From Membranipora membranacea (lineage: Eukaryota; Bryozoa; Gymnolaemata; Cheilostomatida; Membraniporidae): a DNA stretch of 64,000 nucleotides. The notes beneath the pieces were generated by a model. The model worked only from the letters and a program-made list of their open reading frames with translations. It made no database searches and was not told where the DNA came from. Of the stretch, positions 1-14,764 are shown in pieces. Position numbers and translations under genes: made by a program. Numbering within the stretch: the first letter of the stretch is position 1; each line of letters begins with the position of its first letter. Where the stretch lies: positions 17,238,001-17,302,000 of the forward strand of contig OU612072.1 of assembly GCA_914767715.1 (NCBI GenBank), written 5' to 3'.

Positions 1-84
1 ATCTAATTAAAATATTGTTATTATCAAGTCCATTTCCCCACCTGCTGCATGATTTGTTGAAGTGAGTCATGATGACGTAATAGA

Positions 85-239
85 AAGATTTCTATGAATT
101 TTGGAAACTGGGGATATTGTTTTCTGACAACATTTTTTACTCAATTTCATGCATGGGGGAGGGGGGAGGAAAGGGGTGTAAGCATTGCGGACATCATTAA
201 ACCATAAAATACCGGCATTTTTGATTGATGAGTAGAATT
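85..239 (+). repeat. Dispersed repeat copy 1 (pair with 1599-1730)
   Basis: Contains GGAAACTGGGGAT near its start and GCATTGCGGACATCATTA, then CCATAAAAT and GGCATTTTTG, in the same order and orientation as at 1599-1730. The two copies are about 1.5 kb apart as direct repeats. The element type is unknown. Confidence 0.6.
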
Positions 240-1598
240 TTTTGTGTGCAATACTGGCATATTTTGCCATCTTTGACAGGTTGTCACCTACACACCCCCA
301 CTACGCTGTGGTTGGTGCGTCGGTAAATGACTCTCGGTAAATGACTCTCTTAGGCTTGAGTTTTCTCTCAATCGCAGTAGATCTATTTGAGTTAGAAAAC
401 TGTTATCTGTGTACAAAAAGTCTCTTGAATAATAATAAACATCACCGCATTGCTTCACTATATTACACTGTTTTTCTTAACTTCCTGATAAGTAATTATA
501 TCAACAGTGGTGGATTTGAACTTGTGGCTAGGGGGAGCAAGTTTAATGTGATATGCGAAAAGATTTGTTTGGGCTGAGTAATTTAATACATACGCATGTA
601 CAGGATCAATGAACTACAATCATTATGATAAAATGAAATGTTGCACTTCATATTTATTGGAAAGAGTGGAAGTCTGTGCTCTAGGGGCCCATCCCTCCCC
701 TCCCCTCTAATATCCATAACTAGCTGGGCACTTATAATGTAATGTGATGTGTTACCAAACGTGTGACACATTTATGGAAATTTCCATATTATTTTTTGGC
801 AAGTTTTTTTGTCCCACAGCAAAACTTACATACCAATAACAATAACTCTAAAAAGTGTTTATTGGTGGCACATTTTTTACACATAGTAACATTATGTAGG
901 TAGATATTATGTAAACCCTTCTCCCCCTTACCCCCCCTTCTCTCCTTACCCCCCCCCCCCCCACTCTGAGCTAGTTAAAATTTGTGCTAGCTAACATTAA
1001 ATCGCTTCATAATAGTTCAAATAGATTCTTGATTTTTACATCAAACAGATGAAAATATTGGAGAGATATCTAAGTTACTATTTGGTCTGTCTTTCATACA
1101 ATATCAATCTTCTAAAATTGGCAATGGCGAGAGCATGTATCAAATGAGATCTCGTAGGTTTTGGTTATACGTTGTACTACTTGGTGCTACTTTCAGTCAA
1201 CTTACATCAACTCACCAACCTTTCTTCTGCTCATGTTCTTTTTCTAAGGCTACAACTTCAGACCATGCATCCAGATTTCATCAATTATGTCGCAGAAAGT
1301 AAGATTTGGAATAAATCTTACCTGGTTGTGGAAAAATACCAGAATAGAGATCTACAGGGTTAGGTCTCCTTTGTACTACTCACTGTTACCCAAAGAGTAC
1401 CTTACTAGATTGGGGGGGGGATGCAGACAAACGGCCACAGATTTCCGGAGTAGGAAAGTGTGTGAGAGTGGAGGTACCGGAAGGGTAGATTCAAAGAACA
1501 AAGTAATCCTTGCCCATAGACCTAATGATAATATTATTACTTTTATGTCGATGTTCCAGTCTGTTGTACGCATGTCGAAGGGAGTTATAAACATAATG

Positions 1599-1730
1599 TA
1601 AGGATTCCTTTGAATTTAGGAAACTGGGGATTTTATTTCTTGATTGCATGCATATTATGGGTTGTAAACATTGCGGACATCATTATACCATAAAATTCTG
1701 GCATTTTTGGTTGATTTAAAGCAATTTACA
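1599..1730 (+). repeat. Dispersed repeat copy 2 (pair with 85-239)
   Basis: Direct-repeat partner of the element at 85-239, sharing GGAAACTGGGGAT, CATTGCGGACATCATTA, CCATAAAAT and GGCATTTTTG. It is slightly shorter because the purine-rich middle of copy 1 is absent. Two such copies could be the ends of a larger element or a local duplication. Confidence 0.6.
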
Positions 1731-3455
1731 TGCACTTTGCCACAGGGGTGACAGTGACAATAATGTTTGAATAAAGCTTAGCTATTTAATGTAACGCTTT
1801 TATTTTACACCATTTATTACTATCATCAATTCATATTTTCTATTTTTACAGCCATACTATGTGGATGATATGTGGGTAGAGAGTGTAATGGATGGATTGT
1901 GGGGGGGGGGGGGGGGTGGAGCGTACAGAATAAAGTATTATTGGTAAGATGTATCCACTGAGTACTACCGCTGTTATAAATACGTATACGTGTTAATTTA
2001 AGTCACAGAATCTATTTCCATTTTAACTTATGATCATTCCCAAGCTTTCTTTTTTTTTCTTTTCCTTTATTTATTTTCGGCACTTTTTGGAAATCATTCC
2101 GCTACAAGAATGAAATAAACTGCCAATAAAAGTGTTAAAAGAAAACAGGAATGGAAATAATCGTATCTTTCTCAGGTCTCAATGACATATTGACTACTGG
2201 ACTTGGTAGACAATGAGAAGACAACTCCTAGATATACACAAACAATTGAGGATCGAATTCTATCCTCCTTAATAAAATCTCTGTCGACTGAGTTAAATCT
2301 CACCTAAGAAAGTGTGGCAGTCATGTCTCATTTTGTATCGATTGACATCTTGAATATCTTTGGTGTGCTATGATCATTATGTTTGTGAAGTTTAGACATG
2401 ATTGATTTATATTTATAAATTCTTATATCTCGATACTGTATCTATAAATTATTAAGCTACAGGCCGCCCCACCACCATATGGGTTTTGGATTTTGAGAGA
2501 TGTCTGTGGAACATTAAGATTACCCCCACAAATTAATTTCATCTTGGTTGAATGTAAGGTATTCCTATGAATATACAGAGCGTGTAATACAGGAAAACGG
2601 TTTTTGACCTGTATTGGGCGTTCTAATATCAGTCATTGTGGGCTGAAAAGAATGTAGAAAGAAAGTTCTTTTGTGATAACAACATAGCTTCTTTTGGCCC
2701 ACACACCCATTGCTATTTTTACTCAACAACATCGCTTGTACATGACGTGACCTGTAACTTCCTCATATGTGTGGTACACTTGTAGACTGGAGGCTTTGAA
2801 ACGTAACGGATTGTGCACAAGGAAGTCAGAGATATTTGTGATATAGTGAGGGTGGATCGCGGGTCAGGCAAGGCAAAGCATATCCTATCGATCGTATTTA
2901 ATTGGGTGTCAATTTGATCCATAAAAACAGTTATGAAACATATATCAAAGAGGAATGTTCACACGCCCTTGCAGCAACATTGCAATATGAAATTGTCAAT
3001 GCCAGGCGGGATGAGATTTTATCTAGTATAACTATGTGTGCAGCATCAGCATCATCGGCTTTGATGTCTCACTAGTCTGAGCCCCCCGGACTTTTGGCCC
3101 CGCCCAACCGCTCCCGACGAGGGAATGTTTCACACATGTTTGACTCTGATCTGTTCATAGATTGATCCAATAAAATACAGTTAAATAGTTGGGAATAATT
3201 CAAACTTATAGAAAGCCCACTAAGATTGAGCAATTTGATAATTGAATTTGAGTGAAGAAGTTTAAAAGCTTTGAGCACAGGAATTAAAATAGTTGCCAAA
3301 AGCTTATGCACACACTTATTCTCTAACATTGGTTCAGCGCTCGATAGCAAAGGGTCTGATCCTGTCCCTCCAAATCCATTATTGGATGACTTTCGATACA
3401 ACTTACTCATCTGCTGGTCGACACAAAACTAGTAGGGTTGTATTGCAGATTGAAA

Positions 3456-3461
3456 TTTATT
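3456..3461 (-). terminator. Candidate poly(A) signal of gene A
   Basis: AATAAA on the minus strand, about 480 bases after the stop codon. The 3' flank between the stop and roughly position 3500 is similar to the matching region downstream of gene B, where an AATAAA also occurs. No transcript evidence is available. Confidence 0.3.
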
Positions 3462-3943
3462 AGATCTTTGGTAGAGGTAAATCAGTGATAAATTCAAAAT
3501 AAGAAATAAAGATGGAAAACTGTACTGCAGAAAACATCAATGTCTTGCCAAAATATAAAATACAATGTATAAATATATGAAATAAGAGTTATAGTCAGCA
3601 CGGGTTATAGTTTACTGGGCTGTAAATCAGCAGATATGAGCAGGTTAAAGCTGTTATCTGATTGGTCAAAGTATGAAAAGAAGGGAGAGATCCGGGTCAA
3701 GAGTTCAACTGTGATGAACAGTTAATCTATCACAAGTTATATAGCAGTGTAGCCTCAGATCAAGGAGTTAGAGACAACTCTAACTTCTTGCTCAAAAAAT
3801 TAATTTTTTATGGTGAAAGTAACCAGTAGTTGTCTGCTCACGGCGCTATATATTTGTCACCAGGGATGTCATTCATCGATATTTTTGGTTAGTCATGCTG
3901 TCAAAGTTCTCAGAGGCAGCGATATTAAGCAAGCTTAGCCTAC

Positions 3944-6900
3944 TTAGTCTAGATAAGCCCAGGGTGAAAGGTCGAGTGTATCAACTTTTCGGCAATCAAC
4001 ACTTGGATTACTACAATAAAAGATAAAAATAGAATCATTAAAATCATGTAAACACCTGGCCAACGGCCACCAGATTGTTTGCATGATATGCATGGTGACG
4101 TTGAAATTTTTAAATTATTTCAATTTTTCATAAATTTTTGAAAATTTCAAAGCTGATTATATTTCTGTCGTTTAGCTCAGTGTTTCTTACCTTTTGCTCT
4201 CTTGACGAAGCATAAATTCTCTGACATGAACGCCTGGTACATTGTCACAGTAAAGCTGTGCAAACGAAGATTTCCTGATTGATGCAAGCTGGCCTGTAAA
4301 ATGGGTAATTAATATGTTAGATAAAATATGAACAATGGGGTTGAGTTTAAAGATTGAATTTTTTAATTTTTTATTGATTCCCGTTGGTATTTGTTAAGGC
4401 CTCTCCAAAAACAATTAATGAAAGAAATGAAGTCTTGAATAGCTAGATGGTTCGTTGGTCACTAGCCTCTGACCTAAGTTGCCGATGTCTGCTCCCGTAT
4501 TAATAACAAAGGAACTCAAACATTAGGGTTGATATTTACATTTACATTGAGTCAACGTTAAACTTGATACTAGTGGGGTGATAACTTAATACTCACTGTC
4601 CGTGAACCTGACAGTTCTATCGTTTGTCTCATGCCAGAATCTGTCACCAAACTTCATTCTCTTAAACTGGATACCGATGATGTTAGCAAAGAGCTCTCCA
4701 ACAACTCCACCCTTAATAGCAAACTCTGAGATTCCTGTGAGGAAATACACAGAGTCAGTCATCATATTCAATGGCAACCAGAGGCAAAACCACAGAAGCA
4801 AAAACAATCATGAATGGGCAAAAGTAGTTTTGTTACTCACTAAAATGGGTAGTGGCTGAGAATGGTTAGGTGCAAGAAACTGACTCAACTGTTCAGGAAG
4901 CTGAAAATGTTCATCTTCTAATTCAGAATATTCATCCCTGTACTGCACATTGTTATTACAACTAAACTTAGTCAGATCTAGGATTTGACTATAGGTTAAG
5001 TAACTCCAAAATCTGATGTCTCATACATAGATAGATGCTTACCTCCGGGGAAGAGCTCGATATCTACAGGGCTTGGGTAGACCTCTCTTAGCCTGTTGAT
5101 TGTCTCCATATCATGTGTTACTCCGATCATGTCATCATAGTTTGTGAATGTTCGCAGATTGAAGAATTGTCTGTAATACAAAAATTCATCTTCATCATCA
5201 GAAGTTTACTAATATCACCTGGGATGTGCTGAGGGTTTGAGAGGTATAATAAGTTATGCTCTCTTGCATTTTTCCCACAATGCACCTGTAGCCTTTAATT
5301 TTCAGTGGGCTCAGGAATAATGCTATTGCGTCATGGGATGATCTCTGGATGTCTCAGAGCTTGTTCCTTGTGGTTGATACATTACATTGACCGATAAAAG
5401 CCATTCCTGAGTCAAATATACTAGCCTCATGTGTTTGCAGGAGCAAAAGTTTAACATCGGTCTAACAAAGTTATATTTATGACTTGCTTGCATTCATCTT
5501 ATCCTGTAATATGATGAACCCCCACCTAAGCTACTGAAACCTGGTGCCAGGGTCACACATTGATTTGATCTGTGGTCTATTTCCTACATACCTGACTCGC
5601 ATGTAGCTTCCAATGCCGTGATCTCTACCTCTCTGGATGTTCAGAGCTACCAGATCTAAATCCATTCCAAACAACTCATCCTGAATCTATCAAAGACATA
5701 ATTATAAATCAGTCAAGTTCATTGAGCTGAATAAGCCAACCTGATCTATTTGAAAACTCTTCATTAAAACTGTGAGCTATGTGAGAACATAGTTATCATA
5801 ATATTCTTTGATCATAAGCTAAGCTTCAAGAAAAACTGTCAATGGTTAACGCGCCCCATCTCTTATTTTTGACTCTATTTGGCACGAGTTATCAGGAGAG
5901 CCACTTGTGCAATTAGGGATTGTAATCATCATCATCATCAGATGTAATTAATTCACAGCTAGATGTTCAGGTATACGAATGTACTTACTGTGGGTGCAAA
6001 GAATCTCTCAAAGCTTTGTGCTGGATCTTTGGCAAGTCCGTTGAGAATAGAGGTAGCTCCTGAAATTAAAATTTAAATTATGTTATGTTTAATGTATGTT
6101 TGGTTGGAAGTTGTACCTTCGGAGGTTAATATTTTGTTATATGTGATCTCACAACTGCTGGTTTGACCATCACTTTTGAATTTGACCCTTTGTTTAGTTT
6201 CTGTATACATTAAATCCATGAGAGATGTGAGGTCCTTGTGTTATTGATGGAGATGGTAAATATCAAGCCTGTCCTGACAGGCCCTTTCAGGTTGGGGGAG
6301 CCTAGTCAATGTGTTGACGCTGAGTGGTTGTTCTGATAGAGAAAACAACCAATCAAACCCAGCGCACTGGGTAGAGGTATTTTATGATACAAATCAGGTA
6401 TTCTGACTTGTAAGAGAAGCCAATCGTAGGAGACAAAGGACCATGATGCTTTATCTCACCATTCTCGTTGATGGTGTTGACTGCTTCAAACATGTCAAGG
6501 AGATTAATCTGCTTGTTGCCAGCTCCTCCAAAGGTTTGTCTGATCAGGGTGTGTCCAAATCTGAACGCTGCTGTCGAAAATTCTGTCCTGTTTGATTGAG
6601 AAAAAAGACAGTTGTTAATATAACAAGCCTGCTACAACAATTTGGATATCAATTCACAGACAAAGGTAGATCTTGCGTTGTCCACATTATTCATACTCCA
6701 TTCGCTCAACTTTGAAAAAGATAAACAACAGAACCACAGACAGGATAATTTATTTGGGGTTCCACTATTTCATATCATTGCCTATTCTGTGCTCATTGCA
6801 TTTCTTTAAAATTAATTACAACATATGTTTCCTTAAAATAAAAGACTCGTATCCAGATCTTTCACTGTTTGATAGATTTATACAGGCTCTCAGAAATTGA

Positions 6901-9900
6901 TTAGGGAATTCAAAACGCCCTCATTCCAAGAAATACTCAACAACAATAGAACGACTCAACGGCAACTTACACAACTGATGCGTCTAAGTTAGATTGGTAT
7001 CCGTTTTCTCGTCCAGTGTCGCTTGGCGAGAGTCTCAGCCTTCGAGTGATCTCTGGTCCAACAACTTCTGGAATGAACTCCCTGAATGTAACTCTCTGCA
7101 GTATGGCTCCTACGATTTTACGAGTGTTCTGTAATAAAGATAGATTTAGTATTAGGACTCTCATACGTCTTGCAATAGAGATATAAAAATCTCCCTATTT
7201 TAAAAATACAATTGCAAAGTTGCAGATCGGATTTCAGTTTGCAGCTGGATCAGTACACATTTGGGATTCAGTCAGTAGTCTTGTGGGGCCTTAGTGAAAA
7301 GATAAAACTTTCAAAATAACCAATCTAACTTCCAGATGCTTTTAATAGTCAAACCAAGGAGTTGTCTTTAACTCCTTGGTCAAACCAACCTGGTATATAA
7401 TCTCATCTCTGGTGAATGGGTCAGTCAGCTGTGGGTTAAGTCTCTTCAGCTCTTTAGCGATTCTGTTGTGCTCTCTAACTAGGAGTGTATGCATACTACT
7501 GAGTCCTGCCTGTTCACTACTTCTCACATCTCCGGCGAAGAATCTGCACTCCTGAGCCATTGTGAAACAGCTGGGTGGATTATCAAGAGCCAGTGGTAGT
7601 GTTTCTTCTCCATCAGGTCCTTTCTGTAACAAGAAAACAATAATGATATTAAAAGAAATAGAGGATTACAACTGTTAGCTGTCGGGTCAACTACACCAAA
7701 TATAAATTCTAACATGATTACTAGCTGGTGATTAGCCAATGTGTTGGCTCTGATCTGAAAGGCTGTTTGTGTGGGAAAGTCACCAGCCAATTACAGCGAC
7801 ACATTAGTTAGCTGGTGACCAGATAAGATCATACCATGGTAATTTGGGAAAAATTCTATCTATTTATATCATCTTCAACGTCCAAGGATGACAGACCAGA
7901 CTGAGGTGAAGCCAGACAAGGATGCTCTTGCTTACAGGGGTAAATTTGTAATGGTCGATATTGACAGCGATAAATTTGGTTATCACTCTACAACAGAAGG
8001 GTTCTACCATCACAATTATCTATCAAGAGATCGTTATAACTTCTGGTCGAACAGTTGTTGCTGTAGATGAGGCGACAACGCGAATGTTGTACTTACACTG
8101 GATTTGAGTAGACCGTCTTCGTATGATCTGAGTTTGAAGGCTATGATATTAGTTGATCCGTAAACATTAGATCCATCGACATAAGCTGTCAGGTCGTTCA
8201 ACTGGAATCTCTCAACTACAACAAATTGTTCATAATGTAACAAATGTGTACAAGAAAAAAAGATTTGTACCATTCAGGCGCAAACATCTGATATTTTTTT
8301 CATACCGTTAACAGTGGCCGCGGCCATTTTGTCAGAATGCAACAAATTTAGTCTGCTAGGTTCAATAAACAACATGTCCCTGGAATAGCCCACATACATC
8401 AACTTGCATATCTCCGTAGTCTGGATGGTATAGGAGTGGATACTTACATCGAGCTCCAGGCAGGGGTGGTACAGGGGCGGATCTCAGAAAAGGGATACAA
8501 TCTGTGGCCGTGAATATAGCATCGTTTGTCACATCAAGTGGGAAACATTCACTGAACTCTCCGACAAATTCATTCTCAGGTAACTCACAGCACGCCTCAC
8601 TACAAAATTGTCAAATACTAACCGTCAACATTATGACACACAAACTAGATATATAAAACAGAAAACACATGTGTGACAAATAATGAATACCTAGATTGCA
8701 AACAAACACACTCTAACTGTACCCATATTGATATGGGCCAACATTTGGCCATTTTCAACCTGCTGGCTTGATATCAATACTTCAAATTGGTTTGTCTGTA
8801 TATGTAGACTTGACCTGCCTTGAAAGATGTTTGCACCATGAAATATTCCATGAAATCCATTCAAAATAAATCACAACATTTAGTTAAAGGTATATGCTTA
8901 CGCTGTTTCTACAATGCCACCTTCTCCCCCAGCCTCAGGACTTATGGTGATATCGTGATCGAGGAACTGTCCGTAGCCCATTAATAAATGGCTGTGGTCA
9001 GAACTCAGGTTACTAGTCTGTTCCATCACAGTTCTTGAGACAATTCTAGCTGTTGGCAGTTTTCCTCGGGACCTAAAGAAGGTCTTTGTGACTTCGTCTT
9101 TGCCTGCAAAATAGTATTTTGAAGTGTGTTAGCGCTTAACATATAACAAGACATATTTATATTATGACAAGTCATGTCCATTTTAGCTTTCTAAATGTTC
9201 CGGCTTTCTAAATGGTGACCCAAGAACTATGAAATGTGCCTTTGCAGACATTCACTCACTTCTGTTGCAGTTTTTCGCCAACAGAGTTTTGTTCTATGTG
9301 AAAGTCATCAAAGTTCTCAAAGGTATAGAGCTCATTTCTCACATGTTGAGAAAGAGTGCGTCAGTGTTTCTTAATGAGAAATTCAATAGACATTAGATCC
9401 AACTCACCATCCTCATATGTGTTTGGTACGAGACGTCTCAATGGTATCTTAGCCGCTCCGTTACGTGGAGTTCTTACATTGTTACACGTACCATCAATGG
9501 TTCTAAACTCTGATTTGAAGTCACAGTCCGGTCTTATTCCAAATGGGTTCACATCGGCTGAAGAAATATAATACAATATCGAATTAAACTTAAAGGATAA
9601 AATAAACACCACAACCACACTAAGGAGCTGACTAATGTTGTTGAAATCATTTTCCCCTACAATCACTGGCTGAGTATACAAGAAGTTAGGGGTATAGATT
9701 TGCCTATTACAGAAGTTATCTGCCCATAACTAACGCAGCCAATCCTTCTATTGCAGTACATAAATATTATTGATTCTATGTGTCACTATTTATCTTAGTG
9801 TACTTCAAGACCATCCAAGTTTTCAAATCTATCAACTGGTACTACTCCAGAATCAGATCGCTTTTCTTCCCCCGGAATACCCACAATGCACCACCGTTAC

Positions 9901-10766
9901 GATGAGGAACTTTGATATTTTGGGAATTGGAAGAGTTTCACAGACACACTTGAAATGGTCACTAAATCAATTGTGGGCTGTGGCAACAATGGACCAGCTC
10001 ATACTTACGTATCACAGAGCCATCTCCCCTGAAAAAAATAATGAAAAAATGACTTATCTATTAACTTAACTATTTTCATTTCATAATCGATATATACGAT
10101 TATTTTCTCATTTGCTTGCAGATCAATGTTTTAAAGGGTGAAGGTTATTATTGGTGAATACACTCACTCTGACATCGAGACTACACTATTATCATGCGTA
10201 TCTCTGATCGTTAGAGTCAATTTAGTGTAGCTGAATATGTACTAACATGTACCCACTCCTAATTAAAAAAATTGAAATCACGTGATCAGTGGTCAGGTAA
10301 CTACTGGGAAATTCTGCGTAAACATAACACTTACAGTATTTGCTCTTTCATGTCTTTGAATACTCGATCGAGATTTTCGAGAGAGAATCTCGGATCGTCG
10401 GGATCATTGACTGATCTAGATTTAAAGTATCTTTTCAGGTAGAATTGGAACGCAGTTTTATCTTTAATTGCCCTGAAATTATAAAAACAGATATTAAAGA
10501 ATTGTACAAAAATAGATCAAACTTTTATGCCTCTAGTTAAGAAGATAGCTTGATTTTTGAGCAAAAATCTTACAAAGATAATTGAAGTCGAGTTAAGTAA
10601 CTTTCCTCAAGTTTTTCACCGACTGTGTAGCTCTAAAATGTGTCAACATCTGCAGAATTGTGACAAATAGTGGTCAACAAAACAGAAAATAATGAAAATA
10701 ATGAAGAATTTCTTACCATGTTGAGGCAAAGACTGCTACTAAACAGATCAGAATAAAGGACCTCAT
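3944..10766 (-). CDS. Gene A: secreted animal haem peroxidase, 16 exons, 650 aa
   Basis: Exons (join, minus strand): 10717-10766, 10335-10472, 10009-10028, 9408-9557, 8902-9103, 8448-8599, 8097-8215, 7390-7623, 6971-7128, 6460-6587, 5989-6059, 5592-5686, 5043-5170, 4597-4734, 4191-4293, 3944-4010. They sum to 1953 bases in one open frame, all with GT/AG borders. Exon 1 encodes a hydrophobic signal peptide ([15 protein letters not shown]), so the protein should enter the secretory pathway. The family oxidises halides or phenols with H2O2. Key residues seen: GQFLDHD (Q165, D168 for haem ester, distal H169, Ca2+ ligand D170), Ca2+ loop LTAYVDGS (247-253), GDVRSSEQ (catalytic R311, haem-ester E314), REHNR (327-331), FRFGH (proximal H420), [10 protein letters not shown] (N490). 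It ends four residues after a conserved Trp (SPWAYLD). The start is the only ATG preceding the signal peptide and has a TATA box upstream. It is the near-twin of gene B. Family assignment is firm; substrate and exact subfamily are not known. Confidence 0.93.
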
Positions 10767-10871
10767 ATTTATTCTCTTCGGTGGTCTCTGATTGTATCAG
10801 TTCTAGTTCTCTTGGTGTGTTTACAGAATGTGAATCAATTGACTTCTGATTTTCTGTGGGCAGTAAGCTTG

Positions 10872-10879
10872 TTTTTATA
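10872..10879 (-). promoter_or_regulatory. TATA box of gene A
   Basis: Reading the minus strand, TATAAAAA lies 106-113 bases before the gene A start codon. It sits in a block (ACAGAGTATAAAA, then CAAGC after one variable base) shared with the same place upstream of gene B, so it has been retained while the surrounding leader diverged. The leader of A is about 33 bases longer than that of B. Confidence 0.6.
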
Positions 10880-11305
10880 CTCTGTATGAATCCGCCATGA
10901 GGAAGTTTTTCCTCGATATCCTGGTACTGAACTAGTTAGGCTGAATGAATAATCTAATAAAATTAGCTCCCTGATGCAACATGCCAAAAATCAATACCTA
11001 AAACTGTTATACCTGTTTTGGCAGAATTCAGAGTGCAATTCTGAGGTGCAACAACAAGGACAGACTACAAATCAGAAAAGTCATTTTATGCAATGAGAAG
11101 ATGATCAGTTGTCCTAGAGTAGATTTCACTTATTTATTCATATGTTGTATAGTGGGTATGTACTAAAATTATTGTGACTTTCAACCATTTTTATCATCTC
11201 TAGAATAAGATTCATGTGACAAACAGGTCTCTGTGAGATACTGTTGATGATTATCTTTGTCTTGTTCTGGAAGTTTGGGAGTTACAAGATGGTAATATTT
11301 ATTAG

Positions 11306-11400
11306 GAGGCTGAGTTGGTTAGATCGTCATTCCTCTAGCAAGAAAATTTTGAAGGTCATAGGTTCGAATCCCACTGCAGTCCATGGACCTGATATTTGCC
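11306..11400 (+). mobile_element. tRNA-derived SINE fragment
   Basis: The plus strand shows an A-box-like GCTGAGTTGGTTAGA followed about 45 bases later by a B-box GGTTCGAATCC, the spacing of an internal Pol III promoter. It does not fold as a complete functional tRNA, so I read it as a SINE head. The bases after the B box (GCAGTCCAT) also follow the B box of the SINE in intron 15 of gene B. Confidence 0.6.
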
Positions 11401-14400
11401 ACCCATGCTTTGTGATAAGACACCCCTGATTTTAATCAACCTTTTAATCAACTCTCTCAGAATCAGATCGGTGCATGCCGTTATCCAAAGATTTCTGTCA
11501 ATAATGCAGTTGACATCTCAAATTGGAAAACAGGGCGGGAAAAAGAGACGATGGAGCATGTTTACCAACATCCCGTATGGCATAATGTGCTGGAATTCTC
11601 AGGCTGAGAAACCGAATAAAATCCTTGAAGTCTAGGTTAATGTTGCATTATGGGAATGTAGTTATCATGGATGTTTATCAATTCACTTTGACTGTATATA
11701 ATATTGCAAGACGCAAATAACCAGCGATGCTGTCTCATAGTCTTAATTATGCCTGTCCTGCCTAATAATCATAAAAGAAATGAGTAACATTCTCAAAGGC
11801 TACACAATAACAATTAGTAGTTTTTTTTTTTTATTGAAGTCAATGTGATCAAATTAAAGTGTGCACAGCTAAAGATCGATCGGTGCTAATTTCAAAAAGT
11901 TGTAGGCTACCAGCACCATCCTGTTGTATGATAATCATATATCATATATCATCATAAGTGGTGGATATAGATATTAGGCTGATGGAGGGGTGAGGGGAAA
12001 AGCTGAAGTTGTTGTGCAGTTTTATATGACAAACACAATATTGTATATGAATCGTATTCTGGTGTGAGAATGGAAAGCAGCCATAATATAATACTGATTT
12101 ATTGTTGTTTTCTGTCTATTTTTGAGGGGAGATGGATATACCTCCTTACCCCACCCCCCTTCAGATACACCACTGATCATAGATAAATGAAATTTGATTT
12201 CCGTTATGTGCCTGCTACGCCGATCTCTCACTTACACCAATTTATGACTGAACTCATAAGAACCTCCTGGTTATGAGTGTGAGGTAATACATCTGCATAT
12301 CTTGTTTGCATCAAATTATCCCTTAAGAAGATGTGCCATCTCTTAGCAGAACAAGAAGTGAGCCAAGTTTTTATTCACCTAGATGCATAATTTTCTTCTC
12401 ACCTTAGACTTAGCCTGTGTTGACTATCTTGGGGGTGGGAAGGCTCCCCTCTCACTTATAGCTTTTATACACATTCACAGATGTTTCTTAAAAATAGTAT
12501 TACAGAAATTGCATTGTCAGTAATTTTAGTTGGGAAATGAGAGATTTCCTCATTAATCACCAAATTATTCCTCTGATTCTCTGAAAAACCTCAGTACATG
12601 TGATATAAACATAAGGGTTGTTTCTTACTACTCTAGCTTAATTTATGATTTTTAGAAAATTGTAATGTGTGAAAGCACACACTGTCAGTGCCATGACCCG
12701 GGATGAGTATAGTACTGTTTCCTCTACCAGTATATTAGTGTTAGCTAATATTGAGTGCTCTGTGTTTGGTCCGGTTGCGGTGAACGGAGTAAAATCATTA
12801 TTGTATAAAGTGTTACAAACTTCCTTGTGATTCTCAATCACAACTATTGCGCAACATTCCAAGGTTGTTTCTGCATAACGCTGTACAGAGTTACTTTGAA
12901 TTGATTACAGAGTAAGGATACTTACTCTCTGACCTTTAACCAAGATTGTGTGCTTGGGTGCACCACCAAAACAACTCAGGATTCACACTTTTTTGAATGT
13001 GTAGGTGTAGAATGAGAGGAATTGTGATAACACATATGATGTGATGTCATCATTTTTGCTATCATGAAACTTTTCCAGATGCGTAAATATTGTAAGTAAT
13101 AAACAAGTGCACTGAAGGGGACAAGAATGGAAGCTTTCCATCATTTTGTTGTGAAAAACAAAAACAAAAGTTGTTATGAAGAAATTATTGAGGCAAAGTA
13201 CAGCAATTTCAATCTACATGATTATTGCCAACCGTTTTGTAGTGCAAGGGGGATAACTCAATTATATGTTGTATTTGTATACGTGGATATATTTAGATAT
13301 TACATATTTTGGCATTGTCATCATATTTAAGTTTTTCTTGATGTGAATAAAATATAGATGACAATGGAAACCAAAAACAAAAGCTGGAAGAATATCACAT
13401 CATGTTAAATGCCGTGAAAAACCTTATTTTAGAAAGTTGCTAAGGGCAGTCAGTGCATCACAATATATCAGGTCATTCAACTTGTGTGTAAATTTAGTAT
13501 TGAGGTGAGTTTGTGGTATTGTAAAAAAATTCTTAGATATCTGGAGCGGATAAATTATTGAGGGCGTAAAATCATGTAATGCAAATAAGATTGTTGCTTT
13601 AGTAGTAACGATGGTAAAACTCCAAGTGATGTCCAAAAGTTGTTAGTACATGATAAATAAAAGCAGTAGGTGGAGGTTTGCATTTGATAGAAGTTAAATA
13701 TCTGACCATCAAAACTAAAAATTTTCAGCAGAATGAGCTGTCAAGTAGGGTGTAATCAACCTCAATGAAATCATACAAATATCACCAATTAAGTTTGGTC
13801 TCATGCTAATGAGAGATTTCGGGTTACGCCTTTTAATCAAACTTGATGATGAAACTTTGCAGCAATTCGGCGGTACATCTTCCTTTCTGATCCGTCCCGA
13901 TCGGATACACAGCCTCCATAAAATATGCTTAGAACATAAGTTGTCATACGTGGTGCGGCCATAAAGTCGGGTGAAAACATTTAGGAGAAAGCTCCGAACC
14001 AGAAGTAAACTGAGAACCTTTCCCTTTCAATTGCGGATTGATTCCCCTACCAGGCAACCTCCATTTTGTAATTTTTAAAAATGTGTCTTATCAACAGATT
14101 TTGCATTGCTCGAATTTTCATTGTGTATACACTGTGAAATTTTTTATTTCAATTTTCATATGTTCGTTTATTTCTACAACGCAAGTAGATTGAGACCAAA
14201 TCCTGTTTACACATTTAACCTAATTTAGAAGGATCAGATGACTCATTGTGAATTCCATCCTATACCGTTTTTTTCTGTAAAATCTGACCAACTTGGTGTT
14301 TATACCATTCTAACATGTATCACTGTCACACCAATGAAGATGGAGTTTATTGATCATACCACACATTCCCCCTTGTATTTCATCTGTTTTCCTGGTACAT

Positions 14401-14764
14401 TGCATAATATTTAGATAGTCATGTTAATACTCTAGCATTGCAATAGCCTGCACTCTAATGTGTGGAATCGTAGCAATATGCCAAAAACTTTGGGCAATAG
14501 CTACAGCACTATGGCATCACTTGACAAACAAACATATTATATATAAAATGTGTATAATCAATAACATCTTGAGTCATATGTTTATTTTTATTGTGAAACA
14601 AAGGAACTACAAAAACGAAAACAAACCAGGAATTTATAATGGATATATCGTTGATACTTACATGATGGAAGGAAAATTAGATAAATATTTCACTAGTTTG
14701 GGGGGAAAGTGATTGATAATGAAATGATTCTACAGGCTATACCATACTGTTCGAGTGCTTAAGC

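Larger units (their letters stand above)
1..3943. other. Downstream flank of gene A, no gene seen
   Basis: I see no exon of the peroxidase family and no other convincing coding region here. Contents are AT-rich sequence, a C14 run at 949-962, a G16 run at 1901-1916, and two copies of a 130-150 bp repeat listed separately. Short open frames (for example 1287-1601 and 3072-3410) lack recognisable domains. The last 400 bases before the stop codon of A correspond to the 3' flank of gene B. Confidence 0.6.

Noticed and set aside
11306-11400. Possible functional tRNA gene on the basis of A and B boxes.
   Set aside because: I could not fold a complete acceptor stem and anticodon arm; SINE-like neighbours make a pseudo-tRNA head more likely.
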